64,000 nt of DNA from the NCBI RefSeq assembly GCF_004023625.1, contig NZ_ML137712.1, positions 1 to 64,000 on the forward strand, in the 5' to 3' direction. The stretch comes from Streptomyces cavernae (GTDB lineage: Bacteria > Actinomycetota > Actinomycetes > Streptomycetales > Streptomycetaceae). Of this stretch, positions 52,869-62,824 are shown one piece after another. The position numbers and the translations under genes were made by a program. Position 1 is the stretch's first letter, and every line of letters begins with the position of its first letter. Below the pieces are notes generated by a model, which was given only the letters and a program-made list of their open reading frames with translations, had not been told where the DNA came from and made no database searches.

Positions 52869-53633
52869 ATGGCACGGAACATCCAGTCGCTCGAGCGAGC
52901 GGCGGCGATGCTGCGGCTGCTCGCGGGCGGTGACCGGCGGCTCGGCCTGTCGGACATCGCCTCCTCGCTGGGGCTGGCCAAGGGCACGGCCCACGGCATC
53001 CTGCGCACCCTCCAGCAGGAGGGGTTCGTCGAGCAGGACATGACCTCCGGGCGCTACCAGCTGGGCGCGGAGCTGCTGCGGCTCGGCACTACGTACCTGG
53101 ATGTGCACGAGCTGCGGGCCAGGGCCCTGGTGTGGACGGACGACCTGGCCCGCTCCAGCGGCGAGAGCGCCTACCTGGGTGTGCTGCACCAGCAGGGCGT
53201 GCTGATCGTGCACCACGTGTTCCGGCCCGACGACAGCCGGCAGGTGCTGGAGGTGGGGGCCATGCAGCCGCTGCACTCCACCGCGCTCGGCAAGGTGCTG
53301 GCGGCGTACGACCCGGTGGCGCACAGTGAGGCGCTGGAGGCCGAGCGCAAGCCGTTCACGCCGCGGACGATCTGCGAACCCGACGGGTTCGAGGAGATCC
53401 TCGACCTCACGCGCGCGCGGGGTTACGCCTCCGACGTGGAGGAGACGTTGACGGGCGTCGCGTCGATCGCCGCGCCGATCCACAACCAGCGGCGGATGCC
53501 GGTGGGCGCGGTGGGTATCACGGGGGCCGTGGAGCGGGTCTGCAAGGACGGCGAGCTGCGGCCGGAGCTGATCGCCGCGGTGCGCGACTGTGCTCGGGCC
53601 GTGTCGCGGGACCTGGGCGCCGGGCGGTTCTGA
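52869..53633 (+). CDS. gylR: IclR-family regulator of glycerol catabolism GylR
   Basis: A 254-residue IclR-type regulator. The winged helix (about 5-65: SLERAAAMLRLL, LGLSDIASSLGLAKGTAHGILRTL) precedes a GAF-like effector domain (about 80-245) with YLGVLHQQGVLIVHHV and SIAAPIHNQRRMPVGAVGI. The ATG at 52869 follows GGAGG and gives the same length as S. coelicolor GylR. It represses the glp/gyl operon directly downstream, with a glycerol metabolite (glycerol-3-phosphate) as inducer in the known system. The palindrome at 52798 suggests autoregulation. Confidence 0.94.
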   Translation: MARNIQSLERAAAMLRLLAGGDRRLGLSDIASSLGLAKGTAHGILRTLQQEGFVEQDMTSGRYQLGAELLRLGTTYLDVHELRARALVWTDDLARSSGESAYLGVLHQQGVLIVHHVFRPDDSRQVLEVGAMQPLHSTALGKVLAAYDPVAHSEALEAERKPFTPRTICEPDGFEEILDLTRARGYASDVEETLTGVASIAAPIHNQRRMPVGAVGITGAVERVCKDGELRPELIAAVRDCARAVSRDLGAGRF

Positions 53634-53740
53634 GCGCCCCGGGTGGGCGTGCGGTTGGCCATGCCAGAACCCCAGCTCCAGTTGCTGCGCGTAGATCGTT
53701 GACTCGTGTCGATCAGTAACGATCGCATTTTCGACAACAG

Positions 53741-53801
53741 GGGCCTTGACGACGTGGTAACGGCGCGCGAGACTCCCGTCCGACGGTCGGCATTGTCGAA
53801 C
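53741..53801 (+). promoter_or_regulatory. glpF promoter and GylR-type operator
   Basis: ccttgacgacgtggtaacg (53744-53762) repeats the promoter block found before gylR. ggtcggcattgtcgaac (53785-53801) matches the gylR palindrome at 15 of 17 bases. A further half-site-like ttttcgacaac lies at 53728-53738. Confidence 0.75.
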
Positions 53802-53929
53802 ACCTATCGGCAATAAGCGCTAGAGTGTGGCAACGCCAAGGGCCGGCATCGCTCTCACCCACGAGGGCGCGGACCACCGGAGGGACCCGGGGTTCGGCTT
53901 CCCCTGGACGAACGACAAAGGAGTCGCGG

Positions 53930-54724
53930 GTGTCCAGCTCCGACATCTTCATCGGCGAGACCATAGGTACCGCCATACTCATCCTCCTCGGCGGCGGAGT
54001 CTGCGCCGCCTTGACGCTGAAGGCCTCCAAAGCACGCAACGCCGGCTGGCTCGCCATCACCTTCGGGTGGGGCTTCGCGGTGCTCACCGCCGTCTACATC
54101 TCGGCTCCGCTCTCCGGTGCCCACCTCAACCCCGCCGTGACCCTCGGCATCGCGATCAAGGACGGTGAGTGGGCCGACGTCGGGACCTACTGGGCCGGAC
54201 AGCTGCTGGGCGCGATGATCGGCGCCGCGCTGGTCTGGGCCGCGTACGCCGGCCAGTTCACCGCCCACCTCACCGACCGGGAGATCGTCGGCGGTCCGGG
54301 CGCTCAGGCCACCAAGACCAAGGCGGTCGAGGCGCAGGAGAAGGGCGCGGGCCCGGTGCTCGGCATCTTCTCCACCGGCCCCGAGATCCGCAACGCGGTG
54401 CAGAACCTCGCCACCGAGATCATCGGCACCGTCGTACTGGTGCTCGCGGTCCTCACTCAGGGCCTGAACGACAGCGGGAAGGGCCTCGGCACCCTCGGCG
54501 CGCTGGTCACGGCCCTGGTGGTGGTCTCCATCGGTCTCTCGCTCGGCGGCCCCACCGGCTATGCGATCAACCCCGCCCGTGACCTCGGCCCGCGCATCGT
54601 CCACGCGCTGCTGCCCCTGCCCAACAAGGGTGGCTCCGACTGGGGCTACGCCTGGATCCCGGTGGTCGGCCCGCTGGCCGGTGGCGCCATCGCCGCAGGT
54701 ATCTACAACCTCGCTTTCGCCTGA
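53930..54724 (+). CDS. glpF: glycerol facilitator (aquaglyceroporin) GlpF
   Basis: A 264-residue MIP channel with six membrane helices and the two half-helix motifs [12 protein letters not shown] and [12 protein letters not shown]. The Asp after the second NPA (NPARD) is the mark of glycerol-conducting members. A loop of about 40 residues ([16 protein letters not shown]) separates the halves. The GTG at 53930 has AAAGGAG 6 bp upstream. It is the first gene of the glpF-glpK-glpD operon. Confidence 0.95.
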   Translation: MSSSDIFIGETIGTAILILLGGGVCAALTLKASKARNAGWLAITFGWGFAVLTAVYISAPLSGAHLNPAVTLGIAIKDGEWADVGTYWAGQLLGAMIGAALVWAAYAGQFTAHLTDREIVGGPGAQATKTKAVEAQEKGAGPVLGIFSTGPEIRNAVQNLATEIIGTVVLVLAVLTQGLNDSGKGLGTLGALVTALVVVSIGLSLGGPTGYAINPARDLGPRIVHALLPLPNKGGSDWGYAWIPVVGPLAGGAIAAGIYNLAFA

Positions 54725-54842
54725 CAGCCGACAGCCCCGCCCGCGCGGCTTCTGTTCCGGCAGCACCCTTCTCGGGGCTCGTAGCCGTGGGCGATCGTCG
54801 TAAGCCAGCCCCACTCGACTCAAGGACCTTCAGGAGCACACC

Positions 54843-56399
54843 GTGACCGACGCACACGCCGGCATCGCCTCCCACGGCCAAGGGCCGTTCATCGCAGCCA
54901 TCGACCAGGGCACCACGTCCAGCCGCTGCATCATCTTCGACCGGGACGGCCGGATCGTCTCCGTCGACCAGAAGGAGCACGAGCAGATCTTCCCGAAGCC
55001 GGGCTGGGTCGAGCACAACGCCGTGGAGATCTGGACCAACGTCCAGGAGGTCGTCGCCGGGGCCGTGTCGAAGGCCGGGATCACCCGCGACGACATCAAG
55101 GCCATCGGTATCACCAACCAGCGCGAGACCACGCTGCTGTGGGACAAGAACACCGGTGAGCCCGTCCACAACGCCATCGTCTGGCAGGACACCCGCACCG
55201 ACACCCTCTGCAAGGAACTCGGCCGCAACGTCGGCCAGGACCGCTTCCGCCGCGAGACCGGCCTCCCCCTGGCCTCGTACTTCGCCGGCCCGAAGGCCCG
55301 CTGGCTGCTGGACAACGTCGAGGGGCTGCGCGAGCGCGCCGAGGCGGGCGACATCCTCTTCGGCACCATGGACAGCTGGGTCATCTGGAACCTGACCGGC
55401 GGTGTCGACGGCGGCCGGCACGTCACCGACGTCACCAACGCCTCCCGGACCATGCTGATGAACCTGCACAGCATGGAGTGGGACGACAAGATCTGCGAGT
55501 CCATCGGCGTGCCGAAGCAGATGCTGCCGGAGATCCGCTCCTCGGCCGAGGTCTACGGCGAGATCACCGGCGGCAAGCTCGGTGACCTGCTCGGCGGCAT
55601 CCCCGTGGCGTCCGCGCTCGGCGACCAGCAGGCGGCCCTGTTCGGCCAGACCTGTTTCTCCGAGGGCGAGGCGAAGTCCACGTACGGCACCGGCACCTTC
55701 ATGCTGATGAACACCGGCGAGAAGGTCATCAACTCCTACTCCGGCCTGCTGACCACCGTCGGCTACCGCATCGGGGACCAGAAGCCGGTCTACGCGCTCG
55801 AGGGCTCCATCGCCGTCACCGGCTCGCTGGTGCAGTGGATGCGCGACCAGATGGGGCTGATCTCCACCGCCGCCGAGATCGAGACGCTCGCGCTGTCCGT
55901 CGAGGACAACGGCGGCGCCTACTTCGTCCCCGCGTTCTCCGGGCTGTTCGCCCCGTACTGGCGCTCCGACGCCCGCGGTGTGATCGCCGGCCTGACCCGG
56001 TACGTCACCAAGGCGCACCTCGCTCGTGCGGTGCTGGAGGCCACGGCCTGGCAGACCCGCGAGATCACCGACGCCATGACGAAGGACTCCGGCGTCGAGC
56101 TCTCGGCCCTGAAGGTCGACGGCGGCATGACCTCCAACAACCTGCTGATGCAGACCCTTTCGGACTTCCTGGACGCGCCCGTGGTGCGTCCGATGGTCGC
56201 GGAGACCACCTGCCTCGGCGCCGCCTACGCCGCCGGTCTCGCCGTCGGCTTCTGGACCAGCACCGACGACCTGCGCGCCAACTGGCGCCGGGCCGCCGAG
56301 TGGACCCCGAACATGGCCGCGGACAAGCGCGACCGAGAGTACAAGAGCTGGCTCAAGGCCGTGGAGCGGACCATGGGCTGGCTCGAGGACGAGAGCTGA
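54843..56399 (+). CDS. glpK: glycerol kinase GlpK
   Basis: A 518-residue FGGY-family kinase phosphorylating glycerol with ATP. Visible motifs are the ATP phosphate loop [24 protein letters not shown], the glycerol-site [18 protein letters not shown] and [12 protein letters not shown]. The GTG follows AGGAG. It corresponds to gylA in S. coelicolor. The gap to glpF is 118 bp and to glpD 63 bp. Confidence 0.96.
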   Translation: MTDAHAGIASHGQGPFIAAIDQGTTSSRCIIFDRDGRIVSVDQKEHEQIFPKPGWVEHNAVEIWTNVQEVVAGAVSKAGITRDDIKAIGITNQRETTLLWDKNTGEPVHNAIVWQDTRTDTLCKELGRNVGQDRFRRETGLPLASYFAGPKARWLLDNVEGLRERAEAGDILFGTMDSWVIWNLTGGVDGGRHVTDVTNASRTMLMNLHSMEWDDKICESIGVPKQMLPEIRSSAEVYGEITGGKLGDLLGGIPVASALGDQQAALFGQTCFSEGEAKSTYGTGTFMLMNTGEKVINSYSGLLTTVGYRIGDQKPVYALEGSIAVTGSLVQWMRDQMGLISTAAEIETLALSVEDNGGAYFVPAFSGLFAPYWRSDARGVIAGLTRYVTKAHLARAVLEATAWQTREITDAMTKDSGVELSALKVDGGMTSNNLLMQTLSDFLDAPVVRPMVAETTCLGAAYAAGLAVGFWTSTDDLRANWRRAAEWTPNMAADKRDREYKSWLKAVERTMGWLEDES

Positions 56400-56462
56400 C
56401 GGCAGCGGACGAGCAGTCCTGCCCGGAGCTGTCCAACAGCTGATGAGGAGTAAGAACCCCCA

Positions 56463-58079
56463 ATGACCAGTCAGTCCACCCTGCAGTCCGTGCCTGCCCT
56501 CGGTACGCGCCCGGCCTCCGGCTCCAATCCGAGCCGAGCCGAGACCCGGGAGCAGCTCTCCAAGGCGACGTACGACCTCCTCGTGATCGGCGGCGGAATC
56601 CTGGGCATCTCCACCGCCTGGCACGCCGCGCAGTCCGGCCTCAGGGTGGCCCTGGTCGACGCCGGCGACTTCGCCGGCGCCACCTCTTCCGCCTCGTCCA
56701 AGCTGCTCCACGGCGGTCTGCGCTATCTGCAGACCGGCGCGGTGAAGCTGGTGGCGGAGAACCACTTCGAGCGCCGTGCGGTCTCCCGCCAGGTGGCCCC
56801 CCACCTGGCGAACCCGCTCACGTTCTACCTCCCCGTGTACAAGGGCGGGCCGCACGGCGCGGCGAAGCTCGGGGCGGGCGTCTTCGCCTACTCCGCGCTG
56901 TCGGCGTTCGGCGACGGCGTGGGACACCTGCTGAGCCCGGCGAAGGCCGCGCAGGACGTGCCCGAGCTGCGCACCGACAACCTCAGGGCCGTGGCCGTGT
57001 ACGGCGACGACCAGATGAACGACTCGCGGATGGCGCTGATGACGGTACGTGCGGCCGTCGAGTCCGGCGCGGTCGTCCTCAATCACGCCGAGGTGACGGG
57101 GCTCCGGTTCACCCGCGGCCGGGTGACGGGCGCGGAGCTGCGCGACCGGCTGTCCGGGGACGAGTTCGGCGTGGACGCGCGGCTGGTGCTGAACGCGACC
57201 GGGCCGTGGGTGGACCATCTGCGGCGGATGGAGAACCCGAACGCGGCGCCGTCGATCCGGCTGTCCAAGGGCGCGCACCTGGTGCTGAAGCGCACCTCGC
57301 CGTGGAAGGCGGCGCTGGCCACCCCGATCGACAAGTACCGCATCACCTTCGCCCTCCCCTGGGAGGACATGCTGCTGCTCGGCACCACGGACGAGGTGTA
57401 CGAGGGTGACCCTGCCGAGGTCGCGGTCACCGAGAAGGACATCGCCCAGATACTCGACGAGGCCGCGTTCTCCATCCGCGACCAGCAGCTGCGCCGGGAT
57501 CTGATCACCTATGCCTTCGCCGGCCTGAGGGTGCTGCCCGGCGGCCCCGGCGACACGGCGAAGGCGAAGCGGGAGACGGTCGTGACGGAGGGCCCGGGCG
57601 GGATGCTGTCCGTGGCGGGCGGCAAGTGGACGACGTTCCGGCACATCGGCCGTACGGTCATGAAGAAGCTTCAGACGCTGCCGGGGCGTCCGCTCGGGGA
57701 CGACTTCGAGCCCATCAGCGAGCTGCCGAGGAAGCTGCCGCTGCCGGGCATCGCCAACCCGCGCGCGGTCGCGCACCGTCTGCTGGTGGACCGGCCCGCG
57801 CCCGGCCCGCGCATGGCCGCCGACACGGCCAGGCATCTGGCCACCCACTACGGTTCGCTGGCCTTCGACATCGCGCGGCTGGCCAACGAGAACCCGGAGC
57901 TGGGCGAGCGCGTCCACCCGGACGCCCCGGAGATCTGGGCGCAGGTCGTCTACGCCCGTGACAACGAGTGGGCGGAGACGGCGGACGACGTGCTGCGCCG
58001 CCGTACGACGCTGACGATCCGGGGTCTGGCCACGGACGAGGTGCGCGGCACGGTGCAGGATCTGCTCGACCGGAAGTAG
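56463..58079 (+). CDS. glpD: aerobic glycerol-3-phosphate dehydrogenase GlpD
   Basis: A 538-residue FAD-dependent membrane-associated dehydrogenase that oxidises glycerol-3-phosphate to dihydroxyacetone phosphate and feeds the quinone pool. The dinucleotide fold is LLVIGGGILGISTA. SSKLLHGGLRYLQ, NATGPWVDH and GGKWTTFRHI are family hallmarks, followed by the C-terminal helical cap domain. A 30-residue leader precedes the FAD motif. The ATG has GAGGAG. It corresponds to gylB. Confidence 0.96.
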   Translation: MTSQSTLQSVPALGTRPASGSNPSRAETREQLSKATYDLLVIGGGILGISTAWHAAQSGLRVALVDAGDFAGATSSASSKLLHGGLRYLQTGAVKLVAENHFERRAVSRQVAPHLANPLTFYLPVYKGGPHGAAKLGAGVFAYSALSAFGDGVGHLLSPAKAAQDVPELRTDNLRAVAVYGDDQMNDSRMALMTVRAAVESGAVVLNHAEVTGLRFTRGRVTGAELRDRLSGDEFGVDARLVLNATGPWVDHLRRMENPNAAPSIRLSKGAHLVLKRTSPWKAALATPIDKYRITFALPWEDMLLLGTTDEVYEGDPAEVAVTEKDIAQILDEAAFSIRDQQLRRDLITYAFAGLRVLPGGPGDTAKAKRETVVTEGPGGMLSVAGGKWTTFRHIGRTVMKKLQTLPGRPLGDDFEPISELPRKLPLPGIANPRAVAHRLLVDRPAPGPRMAADTARHLATHYGSLAFDIARLANENPELGERVHPDAPEIWAQVVYARDNEWAETADDVLRRRTTLTIRGLATDEVRGTVQDLLDRK

Positions 58080-58101
58080 GCGTGCGAGCGTGGTCGTGGA
58101 G

Positions 58102-58132
58102 GGGGCGGTCTCCCGGTTCGGGGGGCCGCCCC
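58102..58132 (+). terminator. stem-loop after glpD
   Basis: ggggcgg (58102-58108) pairs with ccgcccc (58126-58132), followed by tt. It is 22 bp after the stop and ends the glycerol operon. Confidence 0.65.
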
Positions 58133-58177
58133 TTGGCGGACCCGGAATCTTGCGCTGAGCTGAGGCTTCGGTGTCAC

Positions 58178-58193
58178 GTTCAGCCTGCTGAAC
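58178..58193. promoter_or_regulatory. palindrome upstream of the GntR gene
   Basis: gttcag, cctg, ctgaac is a 6+6 inverted repeat, 50 bp upstream of the regulator start. It is a second candidate operator next to the one at 58209. Confidence 0.4.
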
Positions 58194-58208
58194 CCCCATA
58201 ATGGCGTG

Positions 58209-58223
58209 AGACATCGGATGTCT
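58209..58223. promoter_or_regulatory. FadR/GntR-type operator agacatcggatgtct
   Basis: A perfect palindrome agacat-cgg-atgtct immediately upstream of the ribosome binding site of the GntR gene. ACATC-N-GATGT symmetry is common for FadR-subfamily regulators, so autorepression is likely. Confidence 0.65.
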
Positions 58224-58243
58224 GAGCGAAGGGGAGGTCAGCC

Positions 58244-58915
58244 ATGGCGGTCACCGATGAGGCGATCGAGAAGATCAAGGGAATGATCGTCTCCGGCGCG
58301 CTGCGCCCCGGCGACCGGCTTCCCAAGGAGAGCGAGCTCGCCGCGGAGCTCGGACTGTCGCGCAACTCCCTGCGGGAGGCCGTGCGGGCGCTGTCGCTGA
58401 TCCGGATCCTGGACGTGCGGCAGGGCGACGGCACGTATGTGACCAGCCTGGATCCCCAGCTGCTGCTGGAGGCGCTGAGTTTCGTCGTGGACTTCCACCG
58501 CGACGACACGGTGCTGGAGTTCCTCGCGGTGCGCCGCATCCTGGAGCCGGCGGCCACGGCGATGGCCGCGTCGAAGATCAGTGAGCAGCAACTGGACGCG
58601 CTCACGGCGCAGTTGGACGCGCTCGGGGCCGCTCCGTCGGTGGAGGAGCTGGTCGCCTGTGACCTGGAGTTCCACCGGGGCATCGTGCAGAGCTCCGGGA
58701 ACTCGGTGCTGTGCTCGCTGCTCGACGGCCTCTCCGGTCCCACGACGCGGGCCCGTATCTGGCGTGGGCTGACGCAGGAGGACGCGGTCAGCCGCACCCT
58801 GCACGAGCACCGGGCCATCCTGGGGGCGCTGCGCGACCGTGACGCGGAGGCGGCGCGCTCGTGGGCGACGGTGCACATCGCGAGCGTGGAGCAGTGGCTG
58901 CGGTCGACGCTGTGA
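58244..58915 (+). CDS. GntR-family (FadR subfamily) transcriptional regulator
   Basis: A 223-residue regulator with a winged helix at about 5-70 (LPKESELAAELGLSRNSLREAVRALSLIRIL) and an FCD domain (about 85-215). The FCD metal-site residues include the Asp in ACDLEFHRGIV and His in HEHRAILGAL. The ATG has GGGAGG upstream. It stands alone downstream of the glycerol operon. Its targets are unknown apart from probable autoregulation. It is distinct from EpuRI at 3908. Confidence 0.9.
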   Translation: MAVTDEAIEKIKGMIVSGALRPGDRLPKESELAAELGLSRNSLREAVRALSLIRILDVRQGDGTYVTSLDPQLLLEALSFVVDFHRDDTVLEFLAVRRILEPAATAMAASKISEQQLDALTAQLDALGAAPSVEELVACDLEFHRGIVQSSGNSVLCSLLDGLSGPTTRARIWRGLTQEDAVSRTLHEHRAILGALRDRDAEAARSWATVHIASVEQWLRSTL

Positions 58916-59066
58916 GGGTGCGCGAACGATTGTCGATCAAGGGTGTTCACCGGCCGGTGAAGGGGCAGTGATCCGTTCACTCACCCGTGCAAGGGGGCTG
59001 CGGAGGCCCCCCGCAGGGGCCGTAAGGTTGGTGCGTCAGCGAGGGCACGTCGGAAGGAGGCGCTGG

Positions 59067-60104
59067 GTGATCGAGCTCGAGGGGGTTCCCGAGCTGATCG
59101 ACCCGGTCATGGTGGCCGCGTTCGAGGGCTGGAACGATGCCGGCGACGCCGCCTCCACCGCGGTCGCGCATCTGGACAAGGAGTGGAAGGGCGAGGTGTT
59201 CGCGGCGCTGGACGCCGAGGACTACTACGACTTCCAGGTGAACCGCCCCACGGTGTTCCTGGAGGCCGGGGTCCGTAAGATCACCTGGCCCACGACCCGG
59301 CTTTCGGTGGTCCGCGTCGGCGGCGACAAGCCGCGCGACCTGGTGCTGGTCCGCGGTATCGAGCCGTCGATGCGCTGGCGTTCGTTCTGCAACGAACTGC
59401 TGGGATTCGCCCATGAGCTGGGGGTGGAGCTGGTGGTCATCCTGGGCGCGCTGCTCGGGGACACCCCGCACACCCGTCCGGTCCCGGTCAGCGGGGTCAC
59501 CTCCGACCCGGACCTGGCCCGCCGCATGGATCTGGAGGAGACCAAGTACGAGGGGCCCACGGGTATCGTCGGCATCCTCCAGGAGGCCTGTACGCACGCG
59601 GGTGTGCCGGCGGTCTCGCTGTGGGCGGCGGTGCCGCACTACGTGTCGCAGCCGCCGAACCCGAAGGCGACGCTGGCCCTGCTGAACCGGCTGGAGGACC
59701 TGATCGACATGCGCATCCCGCTGGGCGAGCTGCCCGAGGACGCGCGTGCCTGGCAGCTGGGCGTGGACCAGCTGGCCGCGGAGGACAGCGAGGTCGCCGA
59801 GTACGTACAGACGCTGGAGGAGGCGCGGGACACCGCCGAGCTGCCGGAGGCGTCCGGCGAGGCGATCGCGCGCGAGTTCGAGCGTTATCTGCGCCGCCGG
59901 GACGGCGACGGGCCGGCCGGCGGGCAGCCCGGTGGGTCGCCGCGGGCCACGGACGGCGGCGACGGCTCCTCGTATCTGCGGGACAACCCCGGCGGCCGCA
60001 ACAAGCCGCCGAAGCCGCCGTTCTCCCCGGGCGGGGACGACGACTCCCCCGGTTCTCCCGGCTCGACCGGATCGTCCGGTGAGGGACCTTCGCCGGAGGA
60101 GTGA
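59067..60104 (+). CDS. PAC2-family protein
   Basis: A 345-residue member of the PAC2 (proteasome assembly chaperone 2-like) family. It begins (M)IELEGVPELIDPVMVAAFEGWNDAGDAAS, and the core runs to about residue 280 (LVLVRGIEPSMRW, LGALLGDTPHTRPVPVSG, QPPNPKATLALL). The C-terminal 65 residues are Gly/Pro/Asp-rich and disordered. The GTG at 59067 follows AAGGAGG. In archaea and eukaryotes PAC2 relatives help assemble proteasomes. A proteasome locus lies 21 kb away, but a link is only suggested by family name and shared presence. Confidence 0.88.
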   Translation: MIELEGVPELIDPVMVAAFEGWNDAGDAASTAVAHLDKEWKGEVFAALDAEDYYDFQVNRPTVFLEAGVRKITWPTTRLSVVRVGGDKPRDLVLVRGIEPSMRWRSFCNELLGFAHELGVELVVILGALLGDTPHTRPVPVSGVTSDPDLARRMDLEETKYEGPTGIVGILQEACTHAGVPAVSLWAAVPHYVSQPPNPKATLALLNRLEDLIDMRIPLGELPEDARAWQLGVDQLAAEDSEVAEYVQTLEEARDTAELPEASGEAIAREFERYLRRRDGDGPAGGQPGGSPRATDGGDGSSYLRDNPGGRNKPPKPPFSPGGDDDSPGSPGSTGSSGEGPSPEE

Positions 60105-60137
60105 GGGCGCCGAGGAGCGGCCGCGGAGTGCGGGCAT

Positions 60138-60168
60138 GGGGCGGCGCACAGGTGCTGTGCACCGCCCC
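60138..60168. terminator. bidirectional hairpin after the PAC2 gene
   Basis: ggggcgg-c-gcaca pairs with tgtgc-a-ccgcccc (one mismatch) around loop ggtgc, between convergent genes. Confidence 0.75.
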
Positions 60169-60176
60169 TCGGTGCG

Positions 60177-61187
60177 TCAGCGCTCCACGGCGACCACGGC
60201 GTAGGTCGTGTCCGGTGTCGGCGTCGTCGTGAACCGGGCGTTGGGCAGGTAGAGCCGGTCCCTGTACGCGGCCACGGTGGTGGGTACGTCGAAGTCGGGG
60301 TCGGTGACGCGGCGCTGGAAGACACCGCTGCGACCGTCGGGGGCGAGCCGGAAGACGTCGATCGCGTTCTGCCGGTTCTGCACCACGTACAGCGTCCGCC
60401 CGTCCAGGAGCAGGCCGTCACCGTTGGTGAGCGGTGCCGCGTCGCCGAGGTCGACGCGTGCGGTCACCCCGGTCCGGGGATCGACCCGGTGCAGCGCGCC
60501 GACGCCGGACTGCACCACCAGTAGCGCCTTTCCGTCCGGGGTGCGGGTGACGCCGTTGGCGTTCACGACCTCGCCGGGCGTCTGGCTCCAGTCGCCGCTC
60601 AGGGTGAGCCGCACGACGTCGGAGGCGTCCGGCAGCGCGCCGTGCCGGCCGAGGGGCAGGGCGTACAGCGCGGGCTGGAACGAGTCCGTGAACCAGGCGG
60701 TGCGCGGGGTCAGGAACACGTCATTGGTGAACGTCGGGGTCGCGGTGGCCAGTGGGTAGGAGGCGAGGATCTGCCCGGTGCGGACGTCCACCACCCGGGC
60801 GCCCTGGGCGCGGGCCGCGACGAACAGGCGTCCGCGGTCGTCGAGTTTGAGCCCGACGGAGGGTGTGCCGGGGCCGGTGGAGATGATGCGGCCGTCTCCG
60901 GTGCGCAGATCGGCGCGGTAGACGGAGCCGTCGCCGAGGGAACCGAGATAGGCGTACGGGCCGCCGCCGATGGTTATGCCCTCGGGGCGGAAACCGTTCG
61001 GCAGCGGGATCACCGAGGGCCACGAGGTTCCGGACGCGCCGGACGCTCTGGTGGCCCCGGACACCGCGGAGGCCGTGGACGCCTCGGCCGGTGATCCGAC
61101 GAGCAGGGCGCCGGCGGTCGCCGCCCCGGCCGTGAGCAGTCGGCGGCGGCTGAGGTCACGTGCGAAGGCTGAGTGCGGGGGTACCAC
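60177..61187 (-). CDS. Tat-exported beta-propeller protein (SMP-30/NHL-like)
   Basis: A 336-residue protein. The N-terminal DLSRRRLLTAGAATAGALLV is a twin-arginine signal, so it is probably exported folded through the TatAC system. The rest is a six-bladed propeller-like repeat region (GDGSVYRADLRTGDGRIIST, NANGVTRTPDGKALLVVQSG, NGDGLLLDGRTLYVVQN). The GTG at 61187 follows GGAAGGA. It may be a lactonase-like enzyme or a binding protein; no catalytic assignment is justified. Confidence 0.82.
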   Translation of the reverse strand: MVPPHSAFARDLSRRRLLTAGAATAGALLVGSPAEASTASAVSGATRASGASGTSWPSVIPLPNGFRPEGITIGGGPYAYLGSLGDGSVYRADLRTGDGRIISTGPGTPSVGLKLDDRGRLFVAARAQGARVVDVRTGQILASYPLATATPTFTNDVFLTPRTAWFTDSFQPALYALPLGRHGALPDASDVVRLTLSGDWSQTPGEVVNANGVTRTPDGKALLVVQSGVGALHRVDPRTGVTARVDLGDAAPLTNGDGLLLDGRTLYVVQNRQNAIDVFRLAPDGRSGVFQRRVTDPDFDVPTTVAAYRDRLYLPNARFTTTPTPDTTYAVVAVER

Positions 61188-61502
61188 TGGTCGTCCTTCC
61201 GCGAGGTGGACCGGCAGTTGGCCGGTCCAGCGGTCAACTGACCCTGACACCCCATCACATGACAGCTTCCTCCGCAGCGACAGACGGTTTCTCGACAGCC
61301 TCCCGACAGCAAAGGGACGGGTTGCGGCCCGCCCACGGGTCGGCTCGCTCGGTTCGCACGGCACGGGGCAGGCCACGGCGTGCTGGACGACCCGGCCGCA
61401 GGCGGGCCGGGCTGATGCGGGTGCGCATCCGCCCGGCGTGTCTCCTGCCGCGGAGCCGAGACCACCGCTGCCGGCAGGGCTGCGGCGCCGATTCCACCCT
61501 GC
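61188..61502. other. gene-free gap upstream of the Tat substrate gene
   Basis: 315 bp. It contains the inverted repeat tggaccggc (61207-61215) and gccggtcca (61221-61229), just upstream of the start codon, either an operator or a leader hairpin. The remainder is downstream of mshC with no clear terminator. Confidence 0.55.
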
Positions 61503-62732
61503 CTACAGGGCGACTCCCAGCAGCGCGTCCACCGCGCGTGAGACGACACCCGGAGCGCCCTCGTCCGTGCCGCCGCGCTCCTGCTGGAGTGCGGCCCAGC
61601 GGTCGACGGCGGCGAGCGCCGTCGGGGCGTCCAGGTCGTCGGCGAGTGCCTCGCGGATCTCCTCGACGAGTGCCTCGGCGGGCGGTCCGTCGGGGCGCGA
61701 GACGGCCGAACGCCAGCGGTCGAGCCGGGCGACGGCGTCCGGGAGCACCTGGTCGGTCCACTCCCAGTCGGCCCGGTAGTGGTGCGCGAGCAGGGCGAGC
61801 CGGATGGCGGCCGGGTCGACGCCCTCGCGGCGCAGGGTCGAGACGAACACCAGATTGCCCTTGGACTTCGACATCTTCTCCCCGTCCAGGGCGACCATCC
61901 CGGCGTGCACGTACGCCTTGGCCATGGGGAACTCGCCGGTCAGCACCTGGGCATGGGAGGCGCCCATCTCGTGGTGCGGGAAGACGAGGTCGGAGCCGCC
62001 ACCCTGGACGTCGAAGCCCATGCCGAGGTGGTCGAGGGCGATGGCGACGCACTCGATGTGCCAGCCGGGGCGGCCACGGCCCAGGGAGCCGCCGTCCCAA
62101 CTCGGCTCGCCCTCGCGGGCGGCCATCCACAGCATCGGGTCGAGCGGGTTCTTCTTGCCCGGGCGGTCCGGGTCGCCGCCGCGCTCGGCGGACAGCAGCC
62201 GCATGGCGGCGGCGTCGAGGCCGGACACCTTGCCGAAGTCGGGGTCGGACTCGACGGAGAAGTAGATGTCGCCTTCGAGGTCGTAGGCGGCTCCTGCGTC
62301 CCGGAGCCGTTCCACGAGGGGCACGATGCCCGGTATCGCCTCGACGGCGCCGATGTACTGCTGCGGGGGAAGCATCCGCAGGGCGGTCATGTCCTCGCGG
62401 AAGAGGGCGGTCTCCCGCTCGGCGAGCGCGGCCCAGTCGAGGCCGTCACGCTCCGCGCGCTCCAGCAGGGGATCGTCGACGTCCGTGACGTTCTGGACGT
62501 ACTGAACCTGCCGCTTGGTGTCGAGCCACACGCGTTGTACCAGGTCGAACGCGTTGTAGGTCGCCGCGTGACCCATGTGGGTCGCGTCGTACGGGGTGAT
62601 GCCGCAGACGTAGATACGGGCGACGGGGCCGGGCTCGAGGGTGATGAGGCCCCCGGTCGCGGTGTCGTGGATCCTCAGGTCGCGGCCCCGTCCGGGCAGG
62701 GCGGGGACCTCAGAAGCGGGCCAGGCATGCAT
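61503..62732 (-). CDS. mshC: mycothiol ligase MshC (Cys:GlcN-Ins ligase)
   Basis: A 409-residue paralogue of cysteinyl-tRNA synthetase that joins cysteine to GlcN-inositol in mycothiol synthesis. The nucleotide motifs HMGH ([19 protein letters not shown]) and KMSKSKGN are present, and the zinc site includes Cys43 and HHEM. It lacks the full tRNA anticodon-binding domain and is shorter than CysRS. It is present in actinobacteria that use mycothiol. It probably shares a transcript with the SCO1664-family and DUF3090 genes upstream, as in other actinobacteria. Confidence 0.95.
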   Translation of the reverse strand: MHAWPASEVPALPGRGRDLRIHDTATGGLITLEPGPVARIYVCGITPYDATHMGHAATYNAFDLVQRVWLDTKRQVQYVQNVTDVDDPLLERAERDGLDWAALAERETALFREDMTALRMLPPQQYIGAVEAIPGIVPLVERLRDAGAAYDLEGDIYFSVESDPDFGKVSGLDAAAMRLLSAERGGDPDRPGKKNPLDPMLWMAAREGEPSWDGGSLGRGRPGWHIECVAIALDHLGMGFDVQGGGSDLVFPHHEMGASHAQVLTGEFPMAKAYVHAGMVALDGEKMSKSKGNLVFVSTLRREGVDPAAIRLALLAHHYRADWEWTDQVLPDAVARLDRWRSAVSRPDGPPAEALVEEIREALADDLDAPTALAAVDRWAALQQERGGTDEGAPGVVSRAVDALLGVAL

Positions 62733-62824
62733 GCCTTGAGCCTAACCGGACGGCTGTTCCGGGTACGAACCGGTAGTGCGTCAACCTGGGTGAGGTGTCC
62801 TGATCCCGCCGGACCGGAGGCGTG

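Noticed and set aside
54567..58214. 1215-codon open frame on the minus strand opposite glpF, glpK and glpD
   Set aside because: It crosses three unmistakable plus-strand genes and their gaps. It is Gly/Arg/Leu/His-rich without motifs, typical of antisense frames in high-GC DNA.
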